Part shown: positions 10,257-21,600 of the stretch, in pieces | Position numbering within the stretch: position 1 is the stretch's first letter | Layout: each line of letters starts with the position of its first letter | Assembly (NCBI RefSeq): GCF_020360975.1 | Contig: NW_025408686.1 | Location: forward strand, 837,250-901,249 | Direction of reading: 5' to 3' | DNA from: Hirsutella rhossiliensis | Lineage: Eukaryota > Ascomycota > Sordariomycetes > Hypocreales > Ophiocordycipitaceae | Length of the DNA stretch: 64,000 bases | Notes under the pieces: generated by a model | What the model was told of the DNA's origin: nothing | Database searches by the model: none | Seen by the model: only the letters and a program-made list of their open reading frames with translations | Position numbers and translations under genes: made by a program

Positions 10257-12196
10257 ATGTATAAAGAGAATCACATGGGGATGATCTCAGTCCTGTGCCT
10301 TTGTTTGACCGTTCTCTGTGTCTCGGCATATTCGACCAATAGTTACGTCTTTTTACCCGCACTGCAATAGGTCTTTGTAAATGCGAGCCTCCATGCTAAC
10401 CCCTTGTGTTCTTTTAGCTAAATGGACCTTTCCTAGTCTCATTAATGCTACGCTCGAAGACCTTCAGCAAGGACTTCACAGGGGATGCTTCAATAGTTTC
10501 GACTTAGTAAATGTAGGTTCGAGAACGTTCACTTTATATCATGTTCACACTACTTAACTAATAGCAGGCATATCAAGAGCGCATCCGGCAGGTTCAGGGC
10601 AAAGCTCGTGCTGTCACCGAGATCAACCCAGATGCTCTTGCTATTGCAACGTTTCTCGACAAGGAGAGGAATATCGGCGGCAAACGTCTCGGGTGAGTAG
10701 CAGCCACGACTTTGTGCCTCACTTGATGGTGCTTGCTTTCTCACGGCAAGTACAGGCCTCTGCATGGGATACCTATCCTTCTCAAGGATAACGTCGCGAC
10801 GATGGACAAGATGAATAACACTGGTATGTACTGAACGCTCCTTTTAGCCAGTTCCAGAACTTCCAGCAGTGAATCATGGCAACTAAGACAGCCTCAAGCC
10901 GGATCGACTCTCCTGCTCGGAGCAAAGGTTCCCCACGATTCTACGGTAGCGAGGAAGCTCCGCGAAGCCGGAGCTATTATCCTTGGCAAAGCAAACATGG
11001 ACGAATGGGCTGATTTTCGCACCGGCGTTCTTCATCATGGCTATTCGCCATACGGGGGCCAGACACACGCCGCGTATTATCCACATCAGAACCCTGCTGG
11101 GAGCTCCTGCGGCAGCGGTGTGTCTGCCGACTTGGGTCTGGCCTTTGCAGCAATTGGCACCGATACAGGCGGCTCCATCTCATTTCCGTCGAGTTTTAAC
11201 GGTATTGTAGGGATCAAGCCGACCGTAGGACTTGTCTCGCGCTACCTGGTTATCCCAGCGTCAGAGCACCGAGACTCAGTCGGGCCTATGGCGCGGACGG
11301 TACGGGACGCGGCACATGTCCTGAAGGCCATCGCAGGACCGGATTCGGCTGACAACTACACGTCTGCAATACCGTTCGGCACTCTCCCGGACTACGTGGA
11401 GGCCTGCGATGAGAAGGCTCTCCAGGGAGCACGCATCGGGGTGCCCTACAATGTTTTGGATCAAGCAACTGACCTGTGGAAGAAAGGAGGTCCTTGGGCC
11501 GATGCCTTTCATAAGGCATTGAAGATCATGAAAGATGCTGGGGCGACCATTGTTGAAGCCAACTTCACAAGGGCGGGCAGCGACAATTCTATCGACCGCG
11601 ACGATTCCATGACGCTCGGGGCGGACTTGATGACCGACCTTCCCAACTACTTTGCCCAGCTCATCGAGAATTCATCCGATATCCACACGCTTGCCGACTT
11701 ACGGAACCGAACACGCAACGCCCCAGCCGAGGAGAACAACCTATGGGGCACTTCGGTTTGGGATGACGCTCTCGATAAATTTGGCTTCAACAACACCGAC
11801 CCACGCTTCTGGCCCAGCTGGCAAAGGCTTCAACAGCTCCAGGGCCCCGACGGACTGCTCGGCGCCCTGGAGAGGCACAACCTTACAGCTATAGTGTCGC
11901 CTACCATCTACGCTCCAAAAATGGCCAATTTTATCGGCGCGTCTGTCGTGACGGTACCCTTGGGACATTTTCCAGCCAACACGTCAATAATATCGAACAC
12001 TGACCCAAAAAATGAGACCCTGGTCATGATGGCCCCATCAATCCCCTTTGCCATGTCCTTTGTAGGACGGCACTGGTCTGAGGCCGAACTGATTGGGCTG
12101 GCGTATAGCTTCGAGCAGAAGACGCGGGTACGGGGTGAAGCGAAGAGAGTTATTATGCCCGAGGCCGAGATCACTGTATCTTCATGCTACGCTTAG
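10257..12196 (+). CDS. Secreted amidase (amidase signature family), five exons, intact
   Basis: Predicted exons are 10257-10341, 10418-10512, 10568-10692, 10756-10823 and 10899-12196. They join in frame to 556 residues. The start region has a hydrophobic signal peptide (MGMISVLCLCLTVLCVSA from the second Met at 10275). The family hydrolyses C-N amide bonds with a Ser-cisSer-Lys triad: Lys in PILLKDN, the signature NPAGSSCGSGVSADLGLAF, and the nucleophile Ser in GTDTGGSISFPSS. A Cys stands in the usual GSSGGSG run. MARTVRDAAHVLKAIAG and a full C-terminus follow. All introns have GT...AG ends; the first uses the weak donor GTTACG and is the least certain. No indel damage is seen in the 1.3-kb last exon, unlike its neighbours. 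The substrate cannot be told from sequence. Confidence 0.9.
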
Positions 12197-12343
12197 TGCC
12201 TGCATTTCACGCCCCTAATAACCTAGGCCGTGATTAACCAGGCTCAAGTGGCAATCCCTGAGAATGTAAGGAGCACAATATCTCACGGAGGACGAGCAAA
12301 GGAGGCATAATATCAGGGACTGAAAGACTCTTGATTCTGCTAT

Positions 12344-15153
12344 CTAGATCCGGAAGAAGGTGAGGTCTTTATAGACTGTCCTGTGATATTTGCTCTGCCG
12401 ATTTGATGCTTCATTTGTGGAGGAAAGTAGAGCATATCTGGACGTCTGGACACTCTCTACAGCGTGAATATTAGGCCGAGACAACCCAGTTGTCCTTATC
12501 GAGCCCTTCTGCGAATTCGAGGAAGTCCTTTCGGACATGTCTTTCAGACGAGTCTCTTCATATCGGGGCATGTGTTGGTAGAGGCTCCGCCAGTGTAAAT
12601 CAGCCGGGCTAAATGTGATGAATGCGCCAGGACAACCCAAGCTGTAGGCATACGCCTCGAGGTCCTGCCTCTTTCTATTCCAAAAGGGTCGCGTACCGCG
12701 AATTGACACCGCATGCCTTGTGATCGAGTTGATCAGCGCCTGCGCCCGTGGATCCTCAGCGTGTTCGAGCGCCTGAATAAGCTGCTCTCGCGTGAGCGGC
12801 TCACGGGTGCCATCGTGTTGCTTCACGAAGAATTTGGACCTCGCACGTGCTTGGGACCGCATCAGGGTGTTGAATGCGACAAAGCGGAAGGTTGGATGGC
12901 GCGCAAAACGGCCGTCGTGCCACCGCATCGCGTGCTCGATGTAATCCTTGTACTCAATGGACCGCAAGCGAGGCTCCACAAAGTCGGCTCTGCCGTCTGG
13001 AAACAGGCAGGGAATGCCAAGGAGAGCAGGGCATGAGAGTGATTGAACTCATTGATCGGCGTGTGCCGTATGTTGGGAAGCTGGAGCTCGTGCCTCGCCT
13101 GCCCTGGAGAGCCTGTGGCAAGGGGTTGCCCCGCATCCGCTTCGGATTCACCCGCGAGAATAGACCACAGAGCATCCAGCTCCGTGTCCTTGGCCAACAG
13201 GTCAGGCACCGCAGCCGCATCCTCTAGGTCAGGCTCTGCCTCCTGATCTTCCTCCGGTCCCACATCGGCAGCCTCCACCTGACTTTGGGGGATGGCGTCC
13301 ACCACATTGCCGTCCTCGGGCAGTTGGCTCAGTCGCTCGTCGTCGATCGCGATGGATCGATAGCCAGGATGATGATGGCGCAGGTAGTCTAGCCATATCA
13401 TAACCGCCTGGCGACGCACGCGGAACTGGCGGGGGAATTGCCGGCTGAGATTAGCGTGTGACGACGTGTTGGCAGGACGCAGCAACACCCTGTTCAACTC
13501 CCGGCAGGAGAGGGAGCTGGTTGTACACCAAGCCAACCTCGCGGAGAAAGTGAACGACGTGCCCTCGATACTTGTACTGCTGCCCCCGCACAAGCATAAT
13601 GTTCACGTGGACATGGACACGAGCAATCAATGCCTCTTCGGTAGGTGTGAGCTCGGGCAATCGGGTCGGTACGGGGCCAAAGTCGAGCTGGTTTTCCGCA
13701 GAGAAGAAGTAAGGCTCGTCGGGGCCACGTTTCTCATCCTTTCGATAGCAACGCGAACAAATGCCGTCATAATCTATTTCCATCTGAAACCAACACTCGC
13801 GGCATCGGCTGCAGTATTCCATCTGGTCATTGTTGAGCTTGGTCCAGAACTCACGGAGGGTGGCCCTATCGCAGTCCGTCAAGGCCCAAGCATCCAGGTC
13901 GCCAGTCCACGCCGGATCTTGTGCACGGAAGACCGCCATTTCTTCCGGTGGAATTATCACTGGACTTCGAATACGCCGTGGCGGCCGCGACAGTCGATAT
14001 TGCCGTCGAGGTTGTCTCTGGATTCGCCTTCCCGGTTGTCTCGGCCGCCCTCCTGTGCCAGGGCAGGACCACGGCGGCCGCGTCTTGGCCGCGCAGACGG
14101 CTGCTGCAAGCGACTACGAACAGGGCTTTCATACACTGAATCGTTATCGCTGTTCTCGTCTTCGTTCTCGGCATCGGAGTTACAATCAGCCCCTAATTGT
14201 TCACGGTAGCGACGCGGTCGAGCGGGGGAAAGCAGCAGGTTGAAATAGTCCTCGGCGTCCATATCGGGTTCGGAAAACTGGTCTCTATTGCCCCCTTCCT
14301 TGGCTACCTGATCCCCATTCGGCTGCGGCCGATCTCGACTCGCATCTACTTTCCCTGTTAGCCCGAACACACTGCTGCAACGAAAACACAAGGGACATCT
14401 TATCCAGGACACCCGAACCTTCCGAGACGCCGAGTTGAGATATGGAAGGAGTCAGGGACACAGTCTCCCTGCACGACGTCGTGATCGATGGTCGCGCTGG
14501 ATAGCGGCCAGCTTAACCTAGCCCCTGCGGTAGAGATCATCTTGCGATACCTTCCCGCCTTTGTGAAATCTAGCAGCCAGGTAAGAATAATTCATTCTGG
14601 TTGCGTTGCCTCGGGCAGTCGATGGATCAAAATGGGAGGCGACTGGATCGGTCGCTGGCTGCTCAGCAGGTGACGGGGCCAGCGCCCGGAAGAACCGCGA
14701 GCTTTGTTGGGTTGGTGGAATTGGCGTTCCCAGCTCTATGTGCGGCTGGCTAATTGACTTTGAATAACGTCATAGCTGCATGAAGTCGTCGTAGCTTCTC
14801 CGGCGAACTAGGCTGGGTTCCCGATCTCGCTGGGAGGCGACAGGTCAGCATCTGCCTCGACTCTTTTCACGCTAGCTCTCCCAGGCGAGGAAGGACGGGC
14901 GGCGAGGTCCTCAACGTCAGAATCGCCCTCGGGATCTTGAACACTTCACTTCGTTAGTATTGAATGTCATACGGAGCGGGAAGACAGAGCTGACATGAGA
15001 ACTGCACCGACTCCGACAGTCCAGGCAGTTCTTGGTGTTCCCGCCAGTTTTCCGTTTGCTCACGAAGTCACCTGCCGGTTTCTTCTCGCCACAGCGGGCA
15101 CAGACGATCGAAGCCAAGTCAACTTGGAGCCCTTGAGTAGACCTAGAACTCAT
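12344..15153 (-). pseudogene. Truncated canonical-type Helitron Rep gene fragment
   Basis: On the reverse strand from 15153 this begins with a small Cys4 motif (ICARCGEKKPAGDF...NCLDCR), probably followed by an intron. Next come an acidic/basic linker, a Cys-rich DUF6570-like domain (13451-13960: CSRCRECW, CSRCYR, ELTPTEEALIARVHVHVNI), and the Helitron-like N-terminal domain (about 12560-13080: HALLSLAFPALFP in a mixed frame, FRFVAFNTLMRSQA, GCPGAFITFSPADLHW). It ends soon after that point, before the HUH and tyrosine motifs, and no PIF1 helicase follows. It lies opposite to Helitrons A-C and its sequence differs clearly from theirs, so it is a separate lineage. At least two frame changes occur (near 12980 and 13480). 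It cannot be autonomous. Confidence 0.8.
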
Positions 15154-15213
15154 TATTCAGCCGAAGGCTTGAAGCAAGATATCAAGACGAGTTGGGTCAG
15201 TGAAGTTTCCATG

Positions 15214-15247
15214 TCACGCGACATTCCAAGTCACGCGACATTCCAAG
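15214..15247 (+). repeat. 17-bp direct repeat pair
   Basis: TCACGCGACATTCCAAG occurs twice in tandem in the spacer between the Helitron fragment and Helitron A. The role is unknown. Confidence 0.7.
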
Positions 15248-15376
15248 TAAACAAACCGGGACCCACTTTTTAGGAGCCGTCATCCAGTTGCTGATCGTTT
15301 TGCGACCGTACATACAAATTTGGGACCAATCAGAGCCCAAGAAACTTATGACCCCTGTCTGCACCAAATCCTCATA

Positions 15377-15440
15377 TACGAGAGGAAGGCTCGCCAGCCG
15401 CGGCTCGCGCAAAGAAGCCTTTCGGAACGAAATTTGGCGA
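15377..15440 (+). repeat. Helitron A 5' terminus with hairpins
   Basis: GGCTCGC is repeated on either side of the palindrome AGCCGCGGCT. Then comes GCGCAAAGAAGCC and an imperfect CTTTCG-GAA-CGAAA hairpin. The same order of elements is found at the start of B, where the second hairpin is a perfect 6-bp stem. Confidence 0.6.
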
Positions 15441-15912
15441 CAAGAGAACCGGAGAAGAGTTGGCTACAGAAGAGAGAGAGAGAGTTGGCGACAGTAGATT
15501 GGAGACAGGAAGAAGAGTGAGGTCGAGATACGAGACACGGCGAGAGACGTAGAGCATTATCGTGAGTGAAACCGAGACAGAGCGTCGGGGAGGCAGGCTA
15601 GGCCGCTGGAGGAGATTTTGTTTAAAAGGCGCAAACTCAAAGGGCGTGGAGAGACGGCAGGGTTGAAGAGAGATGTGAGTGGGTAATGCATGTTTGGGCG
15701 AGTGGAAGGCTCGGAAAATTTACATGTGCTACCGGTATAAGTCGTAGGTATAAACAGAATAAGGAGTATATTGGGGAAGTTTTGACTTGATCGTCTTCAT
15801 GAAAAGGAGAACAAGAAGAGAAGAGAATGTGCTATTCGAGCCTTTGGCAGTTGATTTTGAGGATGATGAGACATGTTGTCATGTTGTATTGTTTCGTTTG
15901 ATGCTTTAAAGT

Positions 15913-17322
15913 TTAGAGAATATTCTTGGGCGGACGTCGGGCGCGCAGTGGTCGGGAAGATATCGACGCGGGAGGTCTGATAGAGCCAGAGGCGGATGTG
16001 TCTTGGTGATTGACCTGTTCGGTGTCCGTCTCTGACTCTGCGGGGTCTTCCGGGGACAGAAAGGAGGAGGTATCGGATTTGGGAGTCTTGACCGTCACAG
16101 TCGGTGATTATGGTGGAAGTTTCGGGAGAAAGTCGCGGTCTCTTGGTTGGGGTTTGGTAGGGATCGGGCATTGACCGACTTGATGCCAGCATAAGGATCG
16201 ACTGGGCCAGAAGCATGCGGCGTGGGGAGGCGGGGCTTTGGGCGGCCTTGGGTTTCTTCGTAGAGGTAAACCTGGCCAACGCAACGCTATAGTCCGAGGA
16301 TTGCCGACCGCGCTCTTGGGTGTCGTCGGCAGTAGTTGTGTTGCAGAAGCCTGGTCGGACATGGCCTTGTCGTGGAAAGTCCACGTGTCGGGGACGACGA
16401 TGAAGATATAGTCTTGGTCGAAAGCCGGGGCATGTTTCATGATCTGGTGATCCAGTAAGCCGGCGATTTTGCCCGTACAGGTGAAGAGAGCGTTCGACTG
16501 GAACTGGCTGTCGCGCCTCTCGGTCATCTTCTTGCATAGGAGGTCAAGGATTAGCGTGAATGGGGAAGATGACGAAAACTTGGAAGGGTGAAAGCCCTTG
16601 AAGGGGTTTTGCCGGGAATCCCAGGACAAATAAAGGTGGAGAGCTGGACAAAGCCGCAGCAGCTCAGCTGGGTGTCGTCAAGGGCCGCAGCCGAGTTTCC
16701 ATGCAGGAGGTCGCGGCCGGAGCCGATGACAGGTCCCGTGAAGGAGACAATGGGTTGTATCGTTGGGAAAGTATCCACCGAGCTGAGGTGCGAGTGACAA
16801 TTCTATGGATATCGTCAGGAGGGCAGTGGCGACAGAGATTTGGAGCATAGACTCACGGTTGGTAGCTGTGATCGCGGACTATAAGCGCGGGGACGGTGTA
16901 TTCTGTGATGTTATCATCGTCCGACTCCAAGCCATCACGTCGCTCGATTTCCCACGTCAGGGCAAAGGGATGAACACGGCCGACCATGAAGAACCATTGC
17001 TCGGTCCATTCCGAGGAGATTATCTGTTGGTTGTATATGGAAATATTAAGGCTGAAGAAGATGCAGGTCGATGGATTGCCAGTATCTGACCGGATTGCTG
17101 CATACTCCGGAGTCGACAGCCATGAGGGCGTGGGAAGGAAGACCCTCGCTAGGGTTTCTGCGTTGAGCCCTTTGACACGATGCTCATTCTGGTAGGCGAA
17201 CCTAGCCGGGCAGCCGGGCTGGACAAAGGCCATCATGGACATGTCGGCGCCAGCATTTTCTGGCTGTCAAGAGGTTGCCGCGGGGAGGACGAGGTATCGA
17301 CGTTGAGCTGGGAGGCCGACAT
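15913..17322 (-). pseudogene. Helitron A accessory protein gene, unknown family
   Basis: The reverse-strand ATG at 17322 opens MSASQLNVDTSSS, then DMSMMAFVQPGCPARFA (one-base shift between), HPFALTWEIERRDGLE, a Cys-rich CCGFVQLSTFICPGIPGK, FTCTGKIAGLLDHQIMKH and DYIFIVVPDTWTFHD. A Ser/Pro-rich tail ends RRPPKNIL at 15913. A 66-bp intron with a GT...CAG pattern is likely near 17030-17095, because Helitron C lacks that block. The same gene is found in B and C at the same place and orientation. I do not recognise the family. An OB-fold or RPA-like ssDNA-binding role would suit a Helitron but is only a guess. At least two frameshifts are present. Confidence 0.75.
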
Positions 17323-18607
17323 CGTGAGAACATGGCAGATGTAGTCACCGTGGAAGTGTAAATGAGGGTTACGCAGAGTGGAGGTGGGCATCCTATAAAG
17401 CAGGTTTTCTTGCTGCTCGAAGAGGGCTCGCGGCTAGGGTCGGGAGACTTAAGAGTCAGAGAATGCTACCTAGGTGATAGATCAGAAGCGGGGGTATGCG
17501 GGAATGAGCTGGCGAGGTTCTTGAACAGTCTCGACCATCTGGTTCTATGGTCGTGAGTGAAGTAGGGAGCCGGGGGTTGGAAGTTGAGTAGGGGTGATGG
17601 CTATGTCGCGAGAAGTTGGAGGTCGGCGAACAGTAAGGTTAGTGTGGGTAAGTCTGCGGAGAAAGAAAGTCCAGCAGTACCCTTCGGTGTCATCGTTGCA
17701 TGGAGTAGATAGCAAAGGCGACAATAACGAATGAGTGAAGGAAAGAAAGAGGTTATGGTAGTATTGCAGGGTCCCTTTGACGGTCGTCGGTAGTTGGATG
17801 GGCATTGCGTGCGGCTGAGCGAGGCGGGTGCCGACCGTGTCGAGTCCACTATTGGGACACGGTGAAGTCGGATATAGGGGACGACCTGAGGAGGAGGATG
17901 CGAGTTGGTCACGAGAACTCTCAAGAGGGTTTGCAAGTCGAGACTCCGGTGGCTAGCGACTACAAGAGGACAGGCAGGGGATCCTGGCTGTCGCTTTAGC
18001 ATGAAGGCCGTTGATGCGACGTTGGTGGTGGCGAGGAGCAAACCTAGCCGGGTAGTCCGGTTGCACGAGGACACCGTGGACATGTTATCGCCGGCAGCCT
18101 TTTGGCTGTTGCTCGACGAGGTGGAGTGGCAGATATTGATGGAGCAACTGATGCGCAAGGTGGGTGGGACGGCGTTGGAAGGGCCGGAGAGTATGGTTGG
18201 AAGTGTGCGGCGGGCGGTTGGCGCGGCCACCCCATGTGCCGGAGGTCGGCAGTAGCCAGGGATTCGCTGGAGTGCGCAAAGAGAGCACGGCGATGGAAGG
18301 GCCGCCTTTGGCAAAGCTGGGGTAGCAGGTCGCACGTGGAGACCAGCCGAGGTCGGGACGGTGGATGCACATAGGGAGGGTAAATGGGGATTACAAAGGG
18401 TAGTAGTATTGCATCGCTTCGGTACCATAGGCAAGCATTATAAGGAAGAAATGCCACGGCCATGAGAGTAGTGATCGTTAGGAAGCTTCCCACTCGGAAA
18501 GAAATAGTGTACGCCAAGAAGCGAGATTATCCAAGTGGAAGTGCTCCGGGCCAAAACTTTCTAGCCTGTTGCCAATCCACGCTAGTCGACGTCGAGGAGG
18601 CAGTAGC
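17323..18607. other. Divergent intergenic region of Helitron A
   Basis: Lies between the divergent accessory and Rep/helicase genes, so it should hold both promoters. Open frames on both strands here show no recognisable domain. It contains a degraded second copy of the accessory gene's 5' end (17970-18140, listed separately). The same region in B (27475-28774) is closely similar. Confidence 0.5.
17970..18140 (-). pseudogene. Remnant of a duplicated accessory gene (Helitron A)
   Basis: One reverse frame reads SSSNSQKAAGDNMSTV and a shifted one reads VQPDYPARFAPRHHQ, then NGLHAKATAR. These match the intact gene's VQPGCPARFAYQNEH and KGLNAETLAR. Only the N-terminal portion is recognisable. The distance to the main copy is roughly 0.8 kb, so this looks like an old local duplication. 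B has the same remnant. Confidence 0.6.
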
Positions 18608-21600
18608 ATGGCGGACAGTCCTGCAGGAAGCTAGGCGAGGCGGCCGCTCACCGTGGAGCCTGTTCGTTGTCAGTCGAGGATGGAGAAGAGGGTAGGAACG
18701 GGGAGTGCCTGTTTCGGGGTGCGGAGATGATACAGGGCAACTCCGAGAAGGGCACGGAGCACGGGAGACAAGGTTGGGGCGGTTCGGGAGATACAGATCA
18801 GTGGCGAATGAAGCATTAACGTTCCGGCTGATTCAGCCTAAGCAGTCTGCGGTCGAAGAAACCGCATGGAGAAAGCATGCAGAGGCGATCGCAAAGTCAC
18901 TGCCGAGAAGACCGCCGCGAGGCGGTTTGCGGTCAAGCAGAGCACGGAAGTCCCGTAATTTGGTCAGCAGCGGAAATTCCGCGCAACGTCAGTCACCGAG
19001 TCCGCTTCCGAGGTTCGTGTTGCCTACAGAACGTGGAGACCAGGGGCAGTGGGCTCTAACAGTCCGCCCTTCATCGGCCGTTTTGCCCCAGGAGAGGTCC
19101 TGAAGGTGACGGGCAGGGAGATAAGGCGGCGACCGGCGGTGTCCCGGGTGTTCGTTCGAAAAAGGGACCGACGCTCCGACCTATCCAGCCCAAGGATACG
19201 ACTTTCCAAGACCTAAGACGAACGGCGCAATTTGCAGCATCGATTGCATGGGGTTTGCCCAAGCTCCGTCGGGGACCGGTTCGGCGGCCAAGGGCACAGG
19301 TGGGTGTGGACGATGGCGCAGCAGAGGCAGCGGACGGCTCGCTGCGCGGACAGAGGCAGTCCCGGAGGCGGGAGAAGAGAGCCCGTCTTCCTAGCCGGGA
19401 TGGGCGCCCGATAAAACAGGTCGAAGTGGAATCGGAAGGCATAGGAGACGGGAGCTGCAGGCCGAAGACCTGGCGAGTGTGCTGCGCTTTTTGGAGGAAG
19501 ACTTTGCCTTGAAGGAGAGATTGTCTAACGATCAGACGTGGTGCACGCCAATACCGCTCGAGAGGAAGGTGTCGACGGTGCGAGACTTCTATCAGGCGTT
19601 CCACGATGCGAGCACGTTGCCGATACGGACCTGCATGGTGTGCTACCGCAAGTGTACGAGAGGAGAGTTGAGGAGATTACATGGGATCATTGGCTGTCAA
19701 GTTGCGTACCAAAGGGCGGCCGCTCACCATTTTCATGCCGGAGTTGCTTTCCTGAGGGCGAGTCCGTGTCGGTGTGCGCCGAGTGTGGCCGATGCCTGGC
19801 GCGCAGGAGCCTGTCGCCGGCGATCCACCTTCACAGTCGCCTTGGCTGCGAGCACATGTTCCCCGATGAGCTCAAGGACTGACGCCGGTCGAAGAAAGCT
19901 CATCTCGCTGAACTCATGTTACGGGTTTGTCACGAGATATAGCATTCCGGGCGGGCAGAGGCAGAGCGTGAAGTATCCGAGGCATGTCAGGGCCACATCA
20001 CGGTGTTTCGAACAATGTGCAGGAGCTGGCCACCAAAGTGCTCCCGCACCCTTTGCAAGCACTGGACGAGATCCACATCTCGTGGCAGGGCGCGGAGAAG
20101 CCGGCACCGAGCGACCTGTCGAGTCTCTTGTCGGTGAGGCGGCGGGTGGTCGAGAGGGCCCTTGTCTGGCTGAAGCGGAACAACCCCACTACGCCGAGAT
20201 CGAGATCGACGCGGCGGAGATGGAGAGCTGGGAGACTCGATACACGGGGTACCGTCGTCGGTGTGCGATCGTATGGAGCGGAACGAGCCGTCTGGGTGGG
20301 AGAAAGCGCGGACGGCGCACGTTGTGCCGCCCACGGAGCGGGCCATGGACGACGAGGGCGCGGTGGAGATCGAGGAGCTCTTCGCCCTGCTCAACCAAGG
20401 ACAAGAAGCCGGCGGCCAGGGTGAAGGTCACGGGCCCAACGGAGAAGGCGCGGTTCGCGATGGAAGTGACGCCTGCCCCGACCAGAACGTTCCAGCGATC
20501 AACGAGGTGACGTCTTCTGGCATGTTCGCGCTCGACGGACCGCCAGACGTCGCGGACGTGGAGAAGCTGCAGTTTGCCTGTGACGCTGTTGGTGAAGGTG
20601 CCGACGACGGCCGTGCGGGCCGAGAGCGTGGGTCGGGTCCCTAGCCGGGGTTCGGGGCGTGGCGACGGTGGTTGTGAGCCATACATCCGGGTTTCGCGGG
20701 GTGAGTTTACCGATTCCTTTGAGGCGTCCTTCTTTGCCAGGACGTTCCCGACCCTGTTCCCATTTGGCGTTGGGGACCAAGGCTGGTTGAAGAGACCATG
20801 GTCGACGCGGGAAGGTCACGGCCAACTTGCGAGGCAGGGCTGTCGAGGCAGAGGCGGCCGCGGAGACCCCGTATCGTCTCGAAGCTTGAACCTTCAGGCG
20901 TGGGCCGAGATCGTGCTCCGGCGCCATGGTGGTCGATTTGCACTGCACCACATCTTCGCATTTCTCGTCTTCAACATGGGGTGCGGTCGAGGAACCGCCG
21001 GGTCAGCATGTTGAGTGTGGGAGGAAGAACTTCCGCAAGGTAGAGCGCATCGTGCGTTCGATGACCACAGAAAGGCTAGCGGCGGCGAGGGTCGAGTTGG
21101 AGAGCTCGGGTAAGACGACCGATGGTGACGTGAAGGAGCTTCTCAGGAGCCTCTCGCTTTACGGCCACCGGCAGCCCATGTCGAGAGAGTCCGTCTCAAT
21201 ATGCGGCGGAAAATCCAGTCGCTCATCGTCGGATATGGCGTGCCGGCCATCTGGTTCACCATCAACCCGAACGACATTACGAACCCGGTGAAGCTGCGAC
21301 TGGCGGCATACCGCACGCGATCCCGACGCGGCCGAGGAGTTCTTAGAAGGCCTTGGGGATGCGTATAAGCGGGCACGGCTGGCGATATCGGATCCCATGA
21401 GCTCGGCCGTGTTCTTCCACCGCGAGATGAAGCTGTTCTTCGATCATTACGTGAAGGTCGGTGAAGAGTCGGTATTCGGGCGCATCGGCAAGTACTATGG
21501 CGCCGTGGAGACGAACGAACGAGGGCGCTTCATGTTCACGGCTTGCTCTGGCTGCACGGGAACGCGCATCTCAGCTCGATGCTTGCCGACATCCACGGGG

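Noticed and set aside
19660..19690. Programmed frameshift in the Helitron Rep genes
   Set aside because: No slippery heptamer is present, and C is off by a different number of bases from A and B. Kept only as an unexplained shared break.
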